64,000 nt of DNA from Methylophaga sp. (GTDB taxonomy: Bacteria; Pseudomonadota; Gammaproteobacteria; Nitrosococcales; Methylophagaceae), in assembly GCA_002706095.1 (NCBI GenBank), contig PAJP01000018.1, forward strand, positions 98,719-162,718, in the 5' to 3' direction. Below the pieces are notes generated by a model that saw only the letters and a list, made by a program, of their open reading frames with translations, was not told the DNA's origin and searched no databases. The translations under genes and the position numbers were made by a program. This document shows, piece by piece, positions 37,632 through 48,574 of this stretch. Positions within the stretch are counted from its first letter, which is position 1, and every line of letters begins with the position of its first letter.

Positions 37632-38128
37632 AACTGCAGACGCCTCGTATTCAAATCAAACTCACTTCTGGCCCACATATCGTCGAAGTCTTTCTTGCGA
37701 TTACTGACCTGACCCGTGGCATCAAAATCAACTACACCTTCGTAGCGATTAGCATTTGGACAATATAAAAAGGCTTTTTTATCAACCAACAGGCTCATAT
37801 GCCGTAGTTTTTGATCTTGTCTGTCAGCAATATGAATTTGAATTTTACTGGAGAGTCTCTGAGCAAGAGGTATGAGCAGATGCCTTTGTGCTGTAGATTG
37901 CCGTGTATTGTGAACAAGTAACCGAACTGTACAGCGCTGACTCTGGTTGATAAATGTGATTAACTTATCGATGACCATTTGATTGTTGAATAAAACACTA
38001 TCCAACTCAGGACCGAAAAAACAAATTTCTTGCCTAGCTGACTCAATGAGTTCGATAGTGTATTGGCTTGCATATTCCCGACTGTCGAATGGGATTGCTG
38101 GATCGTCAGTCGGGATAGCTTCAATCAT
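37628..38128 (-). CDS. PLD-like (DUF7931-type) domain protein
   Basis: The 166-residue protein looks like a divergent phospholipase-D fold half: helix SQYTIELIESARQEICFFGPELDS, strands VRLLVHN and MSLLVDKKAFLY. The HKD motif of active PLD enzymes is absent: RHMSLLVDKKAFL has the His and Lys but lacks the canonical order and Asp. It may be a catalytically inactive nucleic acid or phosphate-binding relative. It starts right after purB with no gap, and its stop overlaps the secretin_N gene. The family is conserved but uncharacterised. Confidence 0.6.
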   Translation of the reverse strand: MIEAIPTDDPAIPFDSREYASQYTIELIESARQEICFFGPELDSVLFNNQMVIDKLITFINQSQRCTVRLLVHNTRQSTAQRHLLIPLAQRLSSKIQIHIADRQDQKLRHMSLLVDKKAFLYCPNANRYEGVVDFDATGQVSNRKKDFDDMWARSEFDLNTRRLQL

Positions 38129-38130
38129 TG

Positions 38131-39540
<1,410 letters not shown>

Positions 39541-39619
39541 TTATAGCAGAGTTCGCTCGTGCTAAACGCTTTCAGGTAAAATGTCACCGTTTCATTCTCA
39601 AACTTTGGGGTACACATAC

Positions 39620-42151
39620 GTGCTGAAAGAATATCAATCGCAAGTTGAAGAACGCGCCAAACTTGGCTTACCACCGTTACCACTTGATGCTGAACAGGTT
39701 TCTACCTTAGTTGAACAGCTCAAATCCGGAAGCGATGACAGTGAAGAATTATTAGAACTTCTTATTCATAGAGTACCGCCAGGTGTAGACCAAGCGGCCT
39801 ATGTGAAAGCCGGCTTCCTCACTGATATCGCAAAAGGTGAAGTGACATGTGCATTGATTTCTCCTGTAAAAGCGACCGAGTTACTCGGAACGATGATGGG
39901 GGGCTACAATGTGCAATCATTGATCCAGCTACTCGATATTGAAGAAACAGCCGCGACTGCTGAAAAAGCCTTATGCAAAACATTGATGGTTTATGATGCT
40001 TATCATGATGTGGTTGAAAAAGCAGAGAGCAATGAGTACGCCAAGCGCGTATTACAATCTTGGGCTGATGCAGAATGGTTTACCTCCCGTCCTAAATTAG
40101 CTGAACAGATCACGTTAACCGTATTTAAAGTGCCAGGTGAGACAAATACGGATGATCTATCACCCGCGACAGAAGCCTGGAGCCGTCCGGATATTCCACT
40201 GCATGCTAAAGCCATGCTTGTCAGCAAAATGGATGACCCTATTGGCGACATCGAGAAGTTGAAAGAAAAAGGCCATCCACTGGCGTTTGTCGGTGATGTT
40301 GTGGGTACCGGGTCATCACGTAAATCAGCCATTAACTCTGTGTTGTGGCATATGGGGCATGATATTCCCTATGTGCCTAACAAACGCCAGGGTGGCGTTA
40401 TTCTCGGTAATAATATTGCTCCTATCTTCTTTAATACTGCGGAAGACTCTGGTGCAATGCCAATTGAATGTGATGTCCAGAATATGGAAACTGGCGATAT
40501 CATTACCATTCTGCCTTATGAAGGCAAAATATTAAACGAAGCGGGTAATGTCATCAGCGAATTTAGTATGCGTCCAACCACGCTGGCTGATGAGGTCCGT
40601 GCCGGTGGCCGTATTCCATTAATCATTGGCCGTGGTCTGACAGATAAAGCCCGAGAAACCCTCGGTTTAGAGCCATCAGATATTTTTGTACGCCCAGTCG
40701 AACCTGTGGATACGGGTAAAGGCTTTACATTAGCGCAGAAAATGGTCGGTCGTGCTTGTGGTGTTGAAGGTGTTCGTCCTAACAGTTACTGCGAGCCCAA
40801 GGTCACCACCGTTGGTTCTCAGGATACAACCGGTGCGATGACACGTGACGAGTTAAAAGAGCTAGCCTGTTTAGGTTTTTCTGCTGATTTGGTTATGCAA
40901 TCTTTCTGTCATACCGCTGCTTATCCGAAACCGGTAGATATCAAATTACAGCATGAACTACCTGACTTTATCAGTACACGTGGTGGCGTTTCATTACGTC
41001 CTGGTGACGGTATTATCCACTCCTGGTTAAATCGTATGATCTTGCCTGACACTGTGGGTACCGGTGGTGACTCACATACGCGTTTCCCCATTGGTATTAG
41101 CTTTCCGGCAGGCTCTGGTTTAGTGGCGTTTGGTGCTGCTCTGGGCGTGATGCCGTTAGATATGCCTGAATCAGTACTGGTTAAGTTCAAAGGTGAAATG
41201 CAACCAGGTATCACATTACGTGATTTGGTTAATGCGATTCCCTATGCAGCCATTCAGCAGGGGTTACTGACTGTTGAGAAAAAAGGTAAGAAAAATATTT
41301 TCAATGGTCGTGTGTTGGAAATTGAAGGTTTACCTGATCTCAAAGTAGAGCAGGCATTTGAATTATCTGATGCTTCGGCTGAACGTAGTGCAAATGGTTG
41401 TACCGTGCGTTTGAATAAAGAACCTATTATTGAGTTCTTAAATTCAAATATGGCGCTGATGGAATGGATGATTGCGGAAGGTTATCAGGACGAGCGTACT
41501 CTGCGTCGTCGTATTGATAGCATGAAAGCCTGGTTGGATGATCCACAGTTATTAGAACCTGATGCTGATGCAGAATACGCTGCAGTCATCGAAATTGACT
41601 TGAACGAAATTAAAGAGCCTCTATTGGCTTGCCCGAACGATCCTGACGACATCAAACCGTTGTCTGAGCTTCAAGGTAATAAAATCGATGAGGTGTTCAT
41701 TGGTTCATGTATGACCAATATCGGTCATTACCGCGCTGCAAGTAAAGTGTTGGAAAATATGCGTAACTTACCTGTTAAGTTATGGATTGCTCCGCCTACC
41801 AAAATGGATAAATTCCAGCTGACCGAAGAGGGCGTATATAGTACGTTTGGTCGTGTTGGTGCTCGTACAGAAACACCGGGTTGTTCCCTGTGTATGGGGA
41901 ATCAGGCACGTGTAGCTGATGGCGCGACTGTTGTTTCGACATCTACACGTAACTTCCCGAATCGTTTAGGTAACAATGCCGATGTTTATTTATCTTCTGC
42001 TGAGCTTGCAGCGGTGGTAGCAAGTATCGGACGACTGCCAACCGTGGCTGAATATCTAGAAGCGGTTGCAGGGATTAAACCAATGGCAGCGGAAATTTAT
42101 CGTTATCTTAATTTCCATGAAATGGATGAATATCGACGTGCTGCCAGTTAA
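39620..42151 (+). CDS. acnB: Aconitate hydratase B
   Basis: AcnB interconverts citrate and isocitrate in the TCA cycle. The sequence has the AcnB-specific order with the HEAT-like N-terminal domain (residues about 1-160), the swivel domain and the cluster-binding core. The 4Fe-4S cysteines are in [11 protein letters not shown] and CSLCMGNQ. I favour the GTG start at 39620 ([16 protein letters not shown]), giving 843 residues, because AcnB proteins begin MLEEYRKHVAERA. An ATG at 39581 adds 13 residues with no match. A terminator hairpin follows the stop. Confidence 0.95.
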   Translation: MLKEYQSQVEERAKLGLPPLPLDAEQVSTLVEQLKSGSDDSEELLELLIHRVPPGVDQAAYVKAGFLTDIAKGEVTCALISPVKATELLGTMMGGYNVQSLIQLLDIEETAATAEKALCKTLMVYDAYHDVVEKAESNEYAKRVLQSWADAEWFTSRPKLAEQITLTVFKVPGETNTDDLSPATEAWSRPDIPLHAKAMLVSKMDDPIGDIEKLKEKGHPLAFVGDVVGTGSSRKSAINSVLWHMGHDIPYVPNKRQGGVILGNNIAPIFFNTAEDSGAMPIECDVQNMETGDIITILPYEGKILNEAGNVISEFSMRPTTLADEVRAGGRIPLIIGRGLTDKARETLGLEPSDIFVRPVEPVDTGKGFTLAQKMVGRACGVEGVRPNSYCEPKVTTVGSQDTTGAMTRDELKELACLGFSADLVMQSFCHTAAYPKPVDIKLQHELPDFISTRGGVSLRPGDGIIHSWLNRMILPDTVGTGGDSHTRFPIGISFPAGSGLVAFGAALGVMPLDMPESVLVKFKGEMQPGITLRDLVNAIPYAAIQQGLLTVEKKGKKNIFNGRVLEIEGLPDLKVEQAFELSDASAERSANGCTVRLNKEPIIEFLNSNMALMEWMIAEGYQDERTLRRRIDSMKAWLDDPQLLEPDADAEYAAVIEIDLNEIKEPLLACPNDPDDIKPLSELQGNKIDEVFIGSCMTNIGHYRAASKVLENMRNLPVKLWIAPPTKMDKFQLTEEGVYSTFGRVGARTETPGCSLCMGNQARVADGATVVSTSTRNFPNRLGNNADVYLSSAELAAVVASIGRLPTVAEYLEAVAGIKPMAAEIYRYLNFHEMDEYRRAAS

Positions 42152-42169
42152 CCTATAGTGGCATCAAGC

Positions 42170-42208
42170 AAAAAAGGCTGTTTTCTTTATTAGAAGCAGC
42201 CTTTTTTT
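42170..42208 (+). terminator. Rho-independent terminator after acnB
   Basis: AAAAAAGGCTG (42170-42180) pairs with CAGCCTTTTTTT (42197-42208), with a loop of about 16 bases and a T-run on the 3' side. It is placed 19 bases after the acnB stop and separates acnB from the permease gene. Confidence 0.88.
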
Positions 42209-42224
42209 ATATCCAGGGTAGTAA

Positions 42225-42932
42225 ATGAATACATCTGTACAAGTTATTTCAAACTTTCAATTGGCGCTGGCATTTATCCCGGTCATTGTGGTTTTACTGA
42301 TGATGGTGCGCTGGTCATTAAAAGCTGGCTTTGCGGTGTATGCATTAATTCGCATGCTGATTCAGTTATTACTGGTGGGGTATGTATTAACAACGGTATT
42401 TGCTGCGGAACAATCATGGATCGTCATGCTGGTCATGTTAGTCATGGTTAGCACTGCCAGCTGGATTGCACTGGGAACGGTCAAAGACCAACGGCGCGCA
42501 CTTTATCCCATTGTTTTTATCAGTATTTTATTGGGTAGTGGGCTCACCTTAATGTTAGTTACCCAGGGCGTGATTGGTCTTTCTCCCTGGTATGAACCAC
42601 GGTATATGATTCCATTAGCCGGGATGATTTTTGCTAACGCGATGAACAGTGTGAGTTTGGCAGCAGAGCGGTTATCTGCAGAATTATCACGAAATATCGA
42701 TTTCATCACCGCCAGGTATGAGGCTTTTCAGGCTGCTTTTATACCAACGATTAACTCGATGTTAGCTGTAGGTTTAGTGTCTTTGCCAGGCATGATGACC
42801 GGACAAATCTTATCAGGGGTGTCTCCCATCACAGCTGCTCACTATCAAATTGTAGTGATGTGTATGATTTTTGGTGGTTCAGGTTTATCGATTGTATTTT
42901 TCTTATGGCTGTTTAAAGCACGAATGAATTAA
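42225..42932 (+). CDS. FetB-like ABC transporter permease (UPF0014)
   Basis: The 235-residue protein has about seven membrane segments and the conserved UPF0014/YbbM region MIPLAGMIFANAMNSVSLAAERL. The downstream loop AAFIPTINSMLAVGLVSLPGMMTGQILSG is also diagnostic. E. coli FetB, with the ATPase FetA, is linked to iron export and oxidative stress resistance. No FetA-like ATPase gene is adjacent, which is unusual since the two are normally neighbours. The gene follows the acnB terminator. It overlaps hflD at its 3' end by four bases (convergent). Confidence 0.85.
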   Translation: MNTSVQVISNFQLALAFIPVIVVLLMMVRWSLKAGFAVYALIRMLIQLLLVGYVLTTVFAAEQSWIVMLVMLVMVSTASWIALGTVKDQRRALYPIVFISILLGSGLTLMLVTQGVIGLSPWYEPRYMIPLAGMIFANAMNSVSLAAERLSAELSRNIDFITARYEAFQAAFIPTINSMLAVGLVSLPGMMTGQILSGVSPITAAHYQIVVMCMIFGGSGLSIVFFLWLFKARMN

Positions 42933-43561
42933 ATTTCACGCGACAGTGCTTCGGTAGCGCTAAGGAGTTTTCCGCTTTGAAATAGAAACTGCCAGCGTCG
43001 TCCACCTTTTTGTTGCCATAACACGGCAGCACGAATACCCGTAAGAAGCAGAGCTCTTACCCGATTAATATTATCAGGCTGTTGTAGAAAGCCGGGATCA
43101 CCATAGACTTGAATGCGTGGTTTTAACTCACTTAAGGTGCGTTGATAAATATCAGCAAAACGAGCAATTACTTGTGGTGACAGTATTTCACCGAAGTAAT
43201 CTATCTGAGAGGGCACCTGCTGAATTTCGCGATCTATTAATGCCAGCATTTCAGGTTGCTTGGCTAATTGACGTTCAAGATGAAGCAGGCTGATAACATA
43301 ACGCAATAGGTTTACATCTTTCTTGTCTTTTTTCTTGGAAAGCTGGGTGTTGAGTGCCTCAATTCCTGTTCGTAATTGACTGACTGAACCATACACAGAT
43401 TCAGTATCTGGCGCATTCTCAACCAGCAAACTTTCCAACATGACTTTCATATCAGCACTATTTACCTGACCGGTTTCAGCGACTTGTTGAACTAGTGATG
43501 CAGCTTGCACGACGGCTGTAATAGCAATGGTTCGATCACGTAAACGGGGACTTATACTCAT
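42929..43561 (-). CDS. hflD: High frequency lysogenization protein HflD homolog
   Basis: The 210-residue helical protein matches HflD/YcfC, a membrane-associated protein that in E. coli binds phage lambda CII and promotes its degradation. Conserved parts include [19 protein letters not shown] at the N-terminus, [15 protein letters not shown] and [17 protein letters not shown]. The ATG overlaps the mnmA stop by four bases. The rluE-nudJ-mnmA-hflD order is the same as in E. coli. Its normal cellular role is not established. Confidence 0.95.
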   Translation of the reverse strand: MSISPRLRDRTIAITAVVQAASLVQQVAETGQVNSADMKVMLESLLVENAPDTESVYGSVSQLRTGIEALNTQLSKKKDKKDVNLLRYVISLLHLERQLAKQPEMLALIDREIQQVPSQIDYFGEILSPQVIARFADIYQRTLSELKPRIQVYGDPGFLQQPDNINRVRALLLTGIRAAVLWQQKGGRRWQFLFQSGKLLSATEALSREI

Positions 43562-44661
43562 GGATGGATTCCTGGTGCATCAGTCGAGACAATAATCCCA
43601 CCACCCAGACAATCATCGTCCAGATAGAACACAACAGATTGGCCCGGTGTCACCGCACGTTGTTTTTCATCAAACTCAACCTGAATATGACCGTTCTCAT
43701 CCTGAGTTATCGTACAAGCTTGATCGGGTTGGCGATAGCGTGTCTTTGCTGCTGCACGACATGGGAACTGTGGCGGATGGCCAGCTACCCAAGAGAGTTC
43801 GTCTGCCGTTAAGTTTTGACTCCACAACCAGGGATGATCTCCCTGAACAACGTAAAGAATCTGATTATCCATATCTTTACCGGCGACGAACCAAGGTTCG
43901 CCAGTGCTATCTTTTCGACCACCGATACCCAGTCCCTGACGTTGACCTAATGTGTAATACATAAGCCCCGCATGCTGACCAATCTTTTCACCTTCTGGTG
44001 TTCGCATCTCACCAGGCTGAGCCGGAATATAGCGGCTTAGGAACTCACGGAAATGACGCTCGCCAATAAAACATATACCCGTACTGTCTTTTTTATCATG
44101 ATTAATAAAACCGGCTTCTTCAGCAATACGTCTAACTTCGGTTTTTGGTAAATCACCCAGCGGGAAGCGTGTTCGTGATAATTGTTCCTGACCAAGCGTA
44201 TATAAAAAGTAGCTTTGATCTTTTTTGTGGTCTCTGCCTTTTAACAGATGAAATTGGCCATTTCGTTCTTCAACACGTGCGTAGTGGCCGGTAGCAATGA
44301 TGTCGCCGCCAAGCTCAATAGCATGATCGAGAAAGGTTTTAAATTTGATTTCACGATTACAAAGAATATCTGGATTGGGTGTACGACCGGCACGGTATTC
44401 GTCTAAAAAGTGCTTGAAAACGTAATCCCAGTATTCCATGGCAAAGTTTGCTTCATGAAAGGGGATGCCAACAGTTTCAGCAACAGAGCTGGCATCTTTA
44501 CGATCTTCTTCGACAGTACACTCACTTTCATCAGCGAAGTCGACCCAGTTCTTCATGAACAGGCCTTCAACATGCTCAAATTGCTGTTTTAACAATAATG
44601 CGGCGACAGAAGAATCGACGCCGCCGGAAAGTCCGACGACTACTTTATTTACATTGCTCAT
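43558..44661 (-). CDS. mnmA: tRNA-specific 2-thiouridylase MnmA
   Basis: MnmA installs the 2-thio group on uridine 34 of Lys, Glu and Gln tRNAs. The 367-residue sequence has the PP-loop [16 protein letters not shown] (about residues 8-23). The two catalytic cysteines are seen in [12 protein letters not shown] (about Cys 104) and [13 protein letters not shown] (about Cys 201), and the C-terminal beta barrel is present. It sits between nudJ (two-base gap) and hflD (overlap), consistent with one transcript. Sulfur would be delivered by the Tus relay proteins, none of which is in the window. Confidence 0.98.
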   Translation of the reverse strand: MSNVNKVVVGLSGGVDSSVAALLLKQQFEHVEGLFMKNWVDFADESECTVEEDRKDASSVAETVGIPFHEANFAMEYWDYVFKHFLDEYRAGRTPNPDILCNREIKFKTFLDHAIELGGDIIATGHYARVEERNGQFHLLKGRDHKKDQSYFLYTLGQEQLSRTRFPLGDLPKTEVRRIAEEAGFINHDKKDSTGICFIGERHFREFLSRYIPAQPGEMRTPEGEKIGQHAGLMYYTLGQRQGLGIGGRKDSTGEPWFVAGKDMDNQILYVVQGDHPWLWSQNLTADELSWVAGHPPQFPCRAAAKTRYRQPDQACTITQDENGHIQVEFDEKQRAVTPGQSVVFYLDDDCLGGGIIVSTDAPGIHP

Positions 44662-44663
44662 AT

Positions 44664-45104
44664 TTAGTTACGTAAAATATCCAAAGGATAGCGGTGACCG
44701 TCAATATAGTCTTGGAAACAATCGCTTACAAGTGTACTACGCAGATCCGCTTGTCTGCGGCGTACCTCTTCAAAAGGTAACCAGAGGGCCTGGTGGATAT
44801 CATCATCCAGCGGTTGGTCAGGATCATGATCCGACACTGTTCCTGAAAAACAGTAACGAATATAGGTTTCGCCCTTACGCGGGTGAATCCAGCGATATAT
44901 TCCGACCAGTGATTGCGGATGAAACGTCCAGGCAGTCTCTTCCTTTGTCTCACGAATCACTGCGTCGATAAGACTTTCGTCTGGTTCGAGATGGCCGGCT
45001 GGCTGGTTTAATGTCATTTTGCCGTTGATTTCCTCCTCGACCAGAAGGAATCGATCGTTCTGTTCGACGACGGCGGCGACTGTTGTTCGAGGCTTCCAAA
45101 TCAT
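44664..45104 (-). CDS. nudJ: Nudix hydrolase NudJ
   Basis: The 146-residue protein has the Nudix box beginning [20 protein letters not shown] (about residues 37-56), with the metal-binding RETKEE. Its start [25 protein letters not shown] matches E. coli NudJ (YmfB), which hydrolyses nucleoside di- and triphosphates and thiamine pyrimidine pyrophosphate. The ATG at 45104 lies 155 bases inside the end of rluE in another frame. Adjacent mnmA follows two bases after its stop. The substrate here is inferred from family and synteny. Confidence 0.93.
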   Translation of the reverse strand: MIWKPRTTVAAVVEQNDRFLLVEEEINGKMTLNQPAGHLEPDESLIDAVIRETKEETAWTFHPQSLVGIYRWIHPRKGETYIRYCFSGTVSDHDPDQPLDDDIHQALWLPFEEVRRRQADLRSTLVSDCFQDYIDGHRYPLDILRN

Positions 45105-45663
45105 CTCGCCATTTTATCACGTCATTGGCATTAACGGAGAGCCATTGACCTGGTTCCAGACTATTTAGTTGCCACGGACCAATTGCCGCTCGTACTAAAC
45201 GAAGTGTTGGATGTCCGATAGCTGCTGTCATACGTCTGACTTGACGATTACGTCCTTCTGTAATTTTCAGCTCCAGCCATTGTGTTGGAATAGATTTTCG
45301 TTCACGAATCGGTGGCTGTCTATCCCAGATAGTCGGTGGACTTATCAGACGTGCTTTTGCAGGTTGAGTGAGTCCGTCTTTTAGTTCGATACCTGTGATT
45401 AATTGTTCTAACGCCTTAGTGTCTGGAATATTTTCTACCTGAACCCAGTAGGTTTTTTCTAATTTAAATCTGGGATTCGCTATTAAGTGTTGTAACTGAC
45501 CATCATCAGTGAGTAATACAAGTCCTTCACTGTCACGGTCCAGTCTCCCAGCAGGGTAAATATGTTGGAGATTGATATAGTCCTTTAGCGTCTTACGACC
45601 AGCTTCATCGGTAAACTGTGTCAGCACATCAAAGGGTTTGTTAAAAAGTATCAGCTTAGTCAT
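44950..45663 (-). CDS. rluE: 23S rRNA pseudouridine synthase RluE
   Basis: RluE isomerises U2457 of 23S rRNA. The 237-residue sequence begins [15 protein letters not shown] and has the catalytic Asp motif [17 protein letters not shown] (about residues 39-55) and the [10 protein letters not shown] segment. The conserved domain ends near residue 187. The last about 50 residues are an Arg/Ser-rich tail ([16 protein letters not shown] onward) encoded entirely within the nudJ reading frame region, out of frame. The tail could be an overprinted extension or the result of losing an earlier stop. It is the first gene of the minus-strand block. Confidence 0.95.
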   Translation of the reverse strand: MTKLILFNKPFDVLTQFTDEAGRKTLKDYINLQHIYPAGRLDRDSEGLVLLTDDGQLQHLIANPRFKLEKTYWVQVENIPDTKALEQLITGIELKDGLTQPAKARLISPPTIWDRQPPIRERKSIPTQWLELKITEGRNRQVRRMTAAIGHPTLRLVRAAIGPWQLNSLEPGQWLSVNANDVIKWRDDLEASNNSRRRRRTERSIPSGRGGNQRQNDIKPASRPSRTRRKSYRRSDS

Positions 45664-46067
45664 GATTAGTGTGTGAACGCGTTTAATGATAAAATGCTCA
45701 ACTTTTTTATCATAGAGTTGTTTAGTTAAAACGTTTATTGGTCAGGTGATGGTTAAGCATCACGTTTAATATCAATCAACTACGCTTTATCTGGATGATA
45801 AAAAATTAAGCTGATGATGGCTTTTAATGGCGGGCCAGGTATTGATACTATACCAGTGCAGGCTAGCAAAAGCCGATGGATATGACATCCTGATATTGTT
45901 AGCGTAACAGTTATTATCTCCATATTACTCAAGGAGTCTTTATGGCATTAATAACTGTGGATGTGAAAAACCATAATTAAATCTATCGAGTTTAATGGTG
46001 ATAGCATCAATAGGTTGTAGTGATTATGCTGCAGCTGTAATCCAAAACATCTAAGTGAGGAACGTAA
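45664..46067. other. Intergenic region between rluE and slyD
   Basis: These 404 bases separate divergent rluE and slyD. They must hold both promoters, but I cannot place them with confidence. Visible items are a GTGATG/CATCAC hairpin at 45746-45763 and a short open frame with a strong ribosome site at 45942-45980, listed separately. No tRNA or known riboswitch was recognised. Confidence 0.6.
45942..45980 (+). other. Possible 12-codon leader ORF upstream of slyD
   Basis: An ATG at 45942 is preceded by AAGGAG at 45931-45936 at optimal spacing. The frame encodes MALITVDVKNHN and then stops at 45980, 87 bases before slyD. It could be a leader peptide or the remnant of a lost gene. No similarity is evident, and only the ribosome site supports translation. 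Confidence 0.35.
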
Positions 46068-46550
46068 ATGAAAGTTGCAGATAATACTGTTGTAGTCATC
46101 GACTATACCCTGACAGATAACGATGGCAGCGTCATCGATAGCTCTGAAGCAGCAGGTCCATTAGCCTACCTTCATGGTGCGGGTAATATTATCCCAGGTC
46201 TGGAAGATGCACTGAATGGTAAAGAAGCAGGTGATGCAGTGAAAGCAAGCATAGAACCTGCAAAAGCCTACGGCGAAAGACACGAAGAATTAAAACAAGA
46301 TGTACCACGCGAATTATTCAGCGGTGTTGATGATGTTCAGGTTGGTATGCAGTTTCAATCAGAAACAGAGCAAGGCCCAGTGCTTGTGACTGTTGTTGAT
46401 ATCAAAGATGAAACCGTCACAGTAGATGGTAACCACCCATTAGCAGGTGTACATTTGAATTTTGATGTAACTGTCCGTGAAGTTCGTGAAGCAAGTGCTG
46501 AAGAACTTGAGCATGGTCATGTTCATGGCGAAGGCGGTCATCATCACTAA
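46068..46550 (+). CDS. slyD: FKBP-type peptidyl-prolyl isomerase SlyD
   Basis: SlyD is a folding helper with prolyl isomerase activity that also handles nickel. The 160-residue protein has the FKBP half-domain start VVIDYTLTDNDGSVIDSS, the YLHGAGNIIPGLEDAL core, the inserted chaperone flap (about 70-125) and FDVTVREVREAS. The C-terminal tail is His-rich (GHVHGEGGHHH), shorter than in E. coli SlyD, so metal binding may be reduced. TGAGGAACG upstream supports the ATG. A terminator follows. Confidence 0.96.
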   Translation: MKVADNTVVVIDYTLTDNDGSVIDSSEAAGPLAYLHGAGNIIPGLEDALNGKEAGDAVKASIEPAKAYGERHEELKQDVPRELFSGVDDVQVGMQFQSETEQGPVLVTVVDIKDETVTVDGNHPLAGVHLNFDVTVREVREASAEELEHGHVHGEGGHHH

Positions 46551-46595
46551 TAAGGATTTGTCCTTATAGTTGATGACTTAACTGTCTATGGAGAG

Positions 46596-46616
46596 ACGGG
46601 CGTAAGCCCGTTTTTT
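46596..46616 (+). terminator. Rho-independent terminator after slyD
   Basis: ACGGGC (46596-46601), loop GTAA, GCCCGT (46606-46611), followed by a T-run. This is a short GC-rich hairpin, 45 bases after the slyD stop. It lies directly before the mutarotase gene, which therefore needs its own promoter or readthrough. Confidence 0.88.
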
Positions 46617-46633
46617 CGTTTGGAATAGTGAAT

Positions 46634-47548
46634 ATGCAGGATTTAGAAACGCTTAATCGTCTGTTTGGTAAAGAGGCTAAAGTGTGCTTTGTTGAAGGGC
46701 AAACAGGTATGCCTATCATTGAGGTAAGCACAAAAAAAGCCTCTGCGACGATTGCTCTCTATGGAGGGCAAATATTGTCGTATAAATCAAATGGAATGGA
46801 ACATGATCTTTTTTATTTGAGTGACAAAGCCATCTACCAACAAGGCAAAGCGATACGTGGTGGTGTACCCGTTTGCTGGCCATGGTTTGGAGAAGATCCC
46901 AGTAATTTAGGTCGGCAAGCTCATGGTTTTGCCCGTAATTTGCTATGGAATGTGCTTGACTGTCAGTTACACGATGATATTGCTGAAATCACATTAGGTT
47001 TGGAATCTACAGCAACCAGTAAACAGTGGTGGCCGAGTGAGTTTCGTCTACGCAAGAAAATTGTCATTGGTGATCAGCTCGATATTTCCCTGACTACTGA
47101 AAATAGAGGTGAAATACCATTTAGTATCTCAAAAGCGCTACACACGTATTTTTTGGTTGGTGAGATTTCTCAGACCACGGTGGTAGGCTTAGATGGGATC
47201 GATTATCTGGATAAAACTTTAGACTTTTCTAAACATACACAGGTCGGTGACATTACGCCCTTTGCTGAGACCGATCGTGTCTATCTCGAATCTCCCGCTC
47301 ATGTTCAGATTATTGACCAATCGTTGAGCCGAAAGATTGATATTGAACAATCTGGCGCAGATAATATTGTGGTTTGGAACCCCTGGACCCGAGCTTCGTT
47401 GTTGAATGATATGAATGCAGACGATTATGGGCATTTTATCTGTGTTGAGACCGCCAATGCGCTGGCCAACAGCGTTATTATTGCACCTGGTGCATCGCAT
47501 CAGATGCAGGTTAAATACAACGTAAGTTCAACAGCATCGTCACCTTAA
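46634..47548 (+). CDS. D-hexose-6-phosphate mutarotase (YeaD-like)
   Basis: The 304-residue protein belongs to the aldose 1-epimerase-like fold and closely follows the YeaD subgroup that interconverts anomers of hexose 6-phosphates. Diagnostic parts are ATIALYGGQILSYK, the active-site area IRGGVPVCWPWFGEDPS and HGFARNLLW, the ALHTYFLVGEI His, and VVWNPWT. I start it at the ATG at 46634, not the GTG two codons earlier. It overlaps the next gene's ATG at position 47548. Cytoplasmic. Confidence 0.9.
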   Translation: MQDLETLNRLFGKEAKVCFVEGQTGMPIIEVSTKKASATIALYGGQILSYKSNGMEHDLFYLSDKAIYQQGKAIRGGVPVCWPWFGEDPSNLGRQAHGFARNLLWNVLDCQLHDDIAEITLGLESTATSKQWWPSEFRLRKKIVIGDQLDISLTTENRGEIPFSISKALHTYFLVGEISQTTVVGLDGIDYLDKTLDFSKHTQVGDITPFAETDRVYLESPAHVQIIDQSLSRKIDIEQSGADNIVVWNPWTRASLLNDMNADDYGHFICVETANALANSVIIAPGASHQMQVKYNVSSTASSP

Positions 47549-47967
47549 TGGAAGAGCTGTTTAAGACAATATGGAGTAACGAAACATGGTTATGGGCCTT
47601 AGGCATCATTTCCATCCTGAGTTTTGTTGCTTCATTAGTCTTTATCCCTTACCTGATTGTGAGAATGCCAGCCGATTATTTCACAGCAGAAAAGAGACAT
47701 AAAACACCTTGGGCTGATAAGCATATTGTTATCAGGACAGTACTTATTACGTTGAAAAACTGCTTGGGACTTGTGTTAGTGGTAATGGGACTAGCCATGC
47801 TAGTTTTACCTGGGCAGGGGTTGTTAACTTTATTTATCGGTCTTATCTGTCTGAATTTTCCAGGAAAATATCGTCTCGAAAAATGGTTAATTCAACAAAA
47901 AAGTGTCCAACGCTCAATTGACTGGTTACGGCAGCGTGCAGGCAGTGAACCGTTGAAGTATGACTAA
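47548..47967 (+). CDS. Small PGPGW-family membrane protein
   Basis: The 139-residue protein has two or three membrane segments (about residues 15-38 and 70-105). The second contains VLPGQGLLTLFIGLICL, the motif of the PGPGW putative transmembrane family. The function is unknown. Its ATG overlaps the mutarotase stop by a base (TAATG), so the two are translated together. It is convergent with nudF (one base between stops). Confidence 0.8.
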   Translation: MEELFKTIWSNETWLWALGIISILSFVASLVFIPYLIVRMPADYFTAEKRHKTPWADKHIVIRTVLITLKNCLGLVLVVMGLAMLVLPGQGLLTLFIGLICLNFPGKYRLEKWLIQQKSVQRSIDWLRQRAGSEPLKYD

Positions 47968-47968
47968 A

Positions 47969-48574
47969 TCAGGTCCATTGTTCTCGCAGTGATTCACGAT
48001 GAATTTTTAACCATTGAATAGCGATGATAGGTATCGCAGACTGAATACGGCCAGTTTCAACCAGCTTATAAGCCTCCTCGAATTTCACAACGCTAACCGC
48101 AATATCCTCATCCTCTTCGGCAAGACCATGAACGCCACCCACCTCAGAGGTGTCTACTTTGCCACAGAATAAGGTCAGACATTCTGATGTACCACCGGGA
48201 GAGGTATAGAAAGCATTAATTTTCATCAGCTCCATCACTTCACAGCCAGCTTCTTCATGAGCTTCTCGGATAGCGACATCTTCTGGTGTTTCATTTTCTT
48301 CAACTGCACCAGCGACAATCTCAAGTAACCAGGCATCTTCCTGCTGTTTTGTCAGAATGGCTCCGGCGCGGAACTGTTCAATAATCACCACTTCATCACG
48401 ATAAGGATCATAAAGCAGCACTGCAACACAGTCGCCCCGATGGAAAACTTCTCGATCAACAACCTGGCTCCAACCACCATGATAAAGCGTATGTTGGAGT
48501 GTGTATTTCTTTACGCTAAAAAAGCCTTTGTATACGGTTTTCTGATTGAGTACTTTAAACGACTTTTTAGTCAT
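47969..48574 (-). CDS. nudF: ADP-ribose pyrophosphatase NudF
   Basis: The 201-residue Nudix hydrolase cleaves ADP-ribose and related sugars to AMP and ribose 5-phosphate. The Nudix box reads GAVEENETPEDVAIREAHEE (about residues 100-119), preceded by the family's substrate-binding EQFRAGAI and followed by FYTSPGGTSECLTLFCG. The length and these segments match NudF/YqiE. The gene overlaps DUF3108 by eight bases on the minus strand, so they are co-expressed with purM-purN. Confidence 0.94.
   Translation of the reverse strand: MTKKSFKVLNQKTVYKGFFSVKKYTLQHTLYHGGWSQVVDREVFHRGDCVAVLLYDPYRDEVVIIEQFRAGAILTKQQEDAWLLEIVAGAVEENETPEDVAIREAHEEAGCEVMELMKINAFYTSPGGTSECLTLFCGKVDTSEVGGVHGLAEEDEDIAVSVVKFEEAYKLVETGRIQSAIPIIAIQWLKIHRESLREQWT

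Noticed and set aside
43647..44971. Several plus-strand frames across mnmA and nudJ
   Set aside because: They lie opposite well supported conserved genes and lack ribosome sites and motifs.
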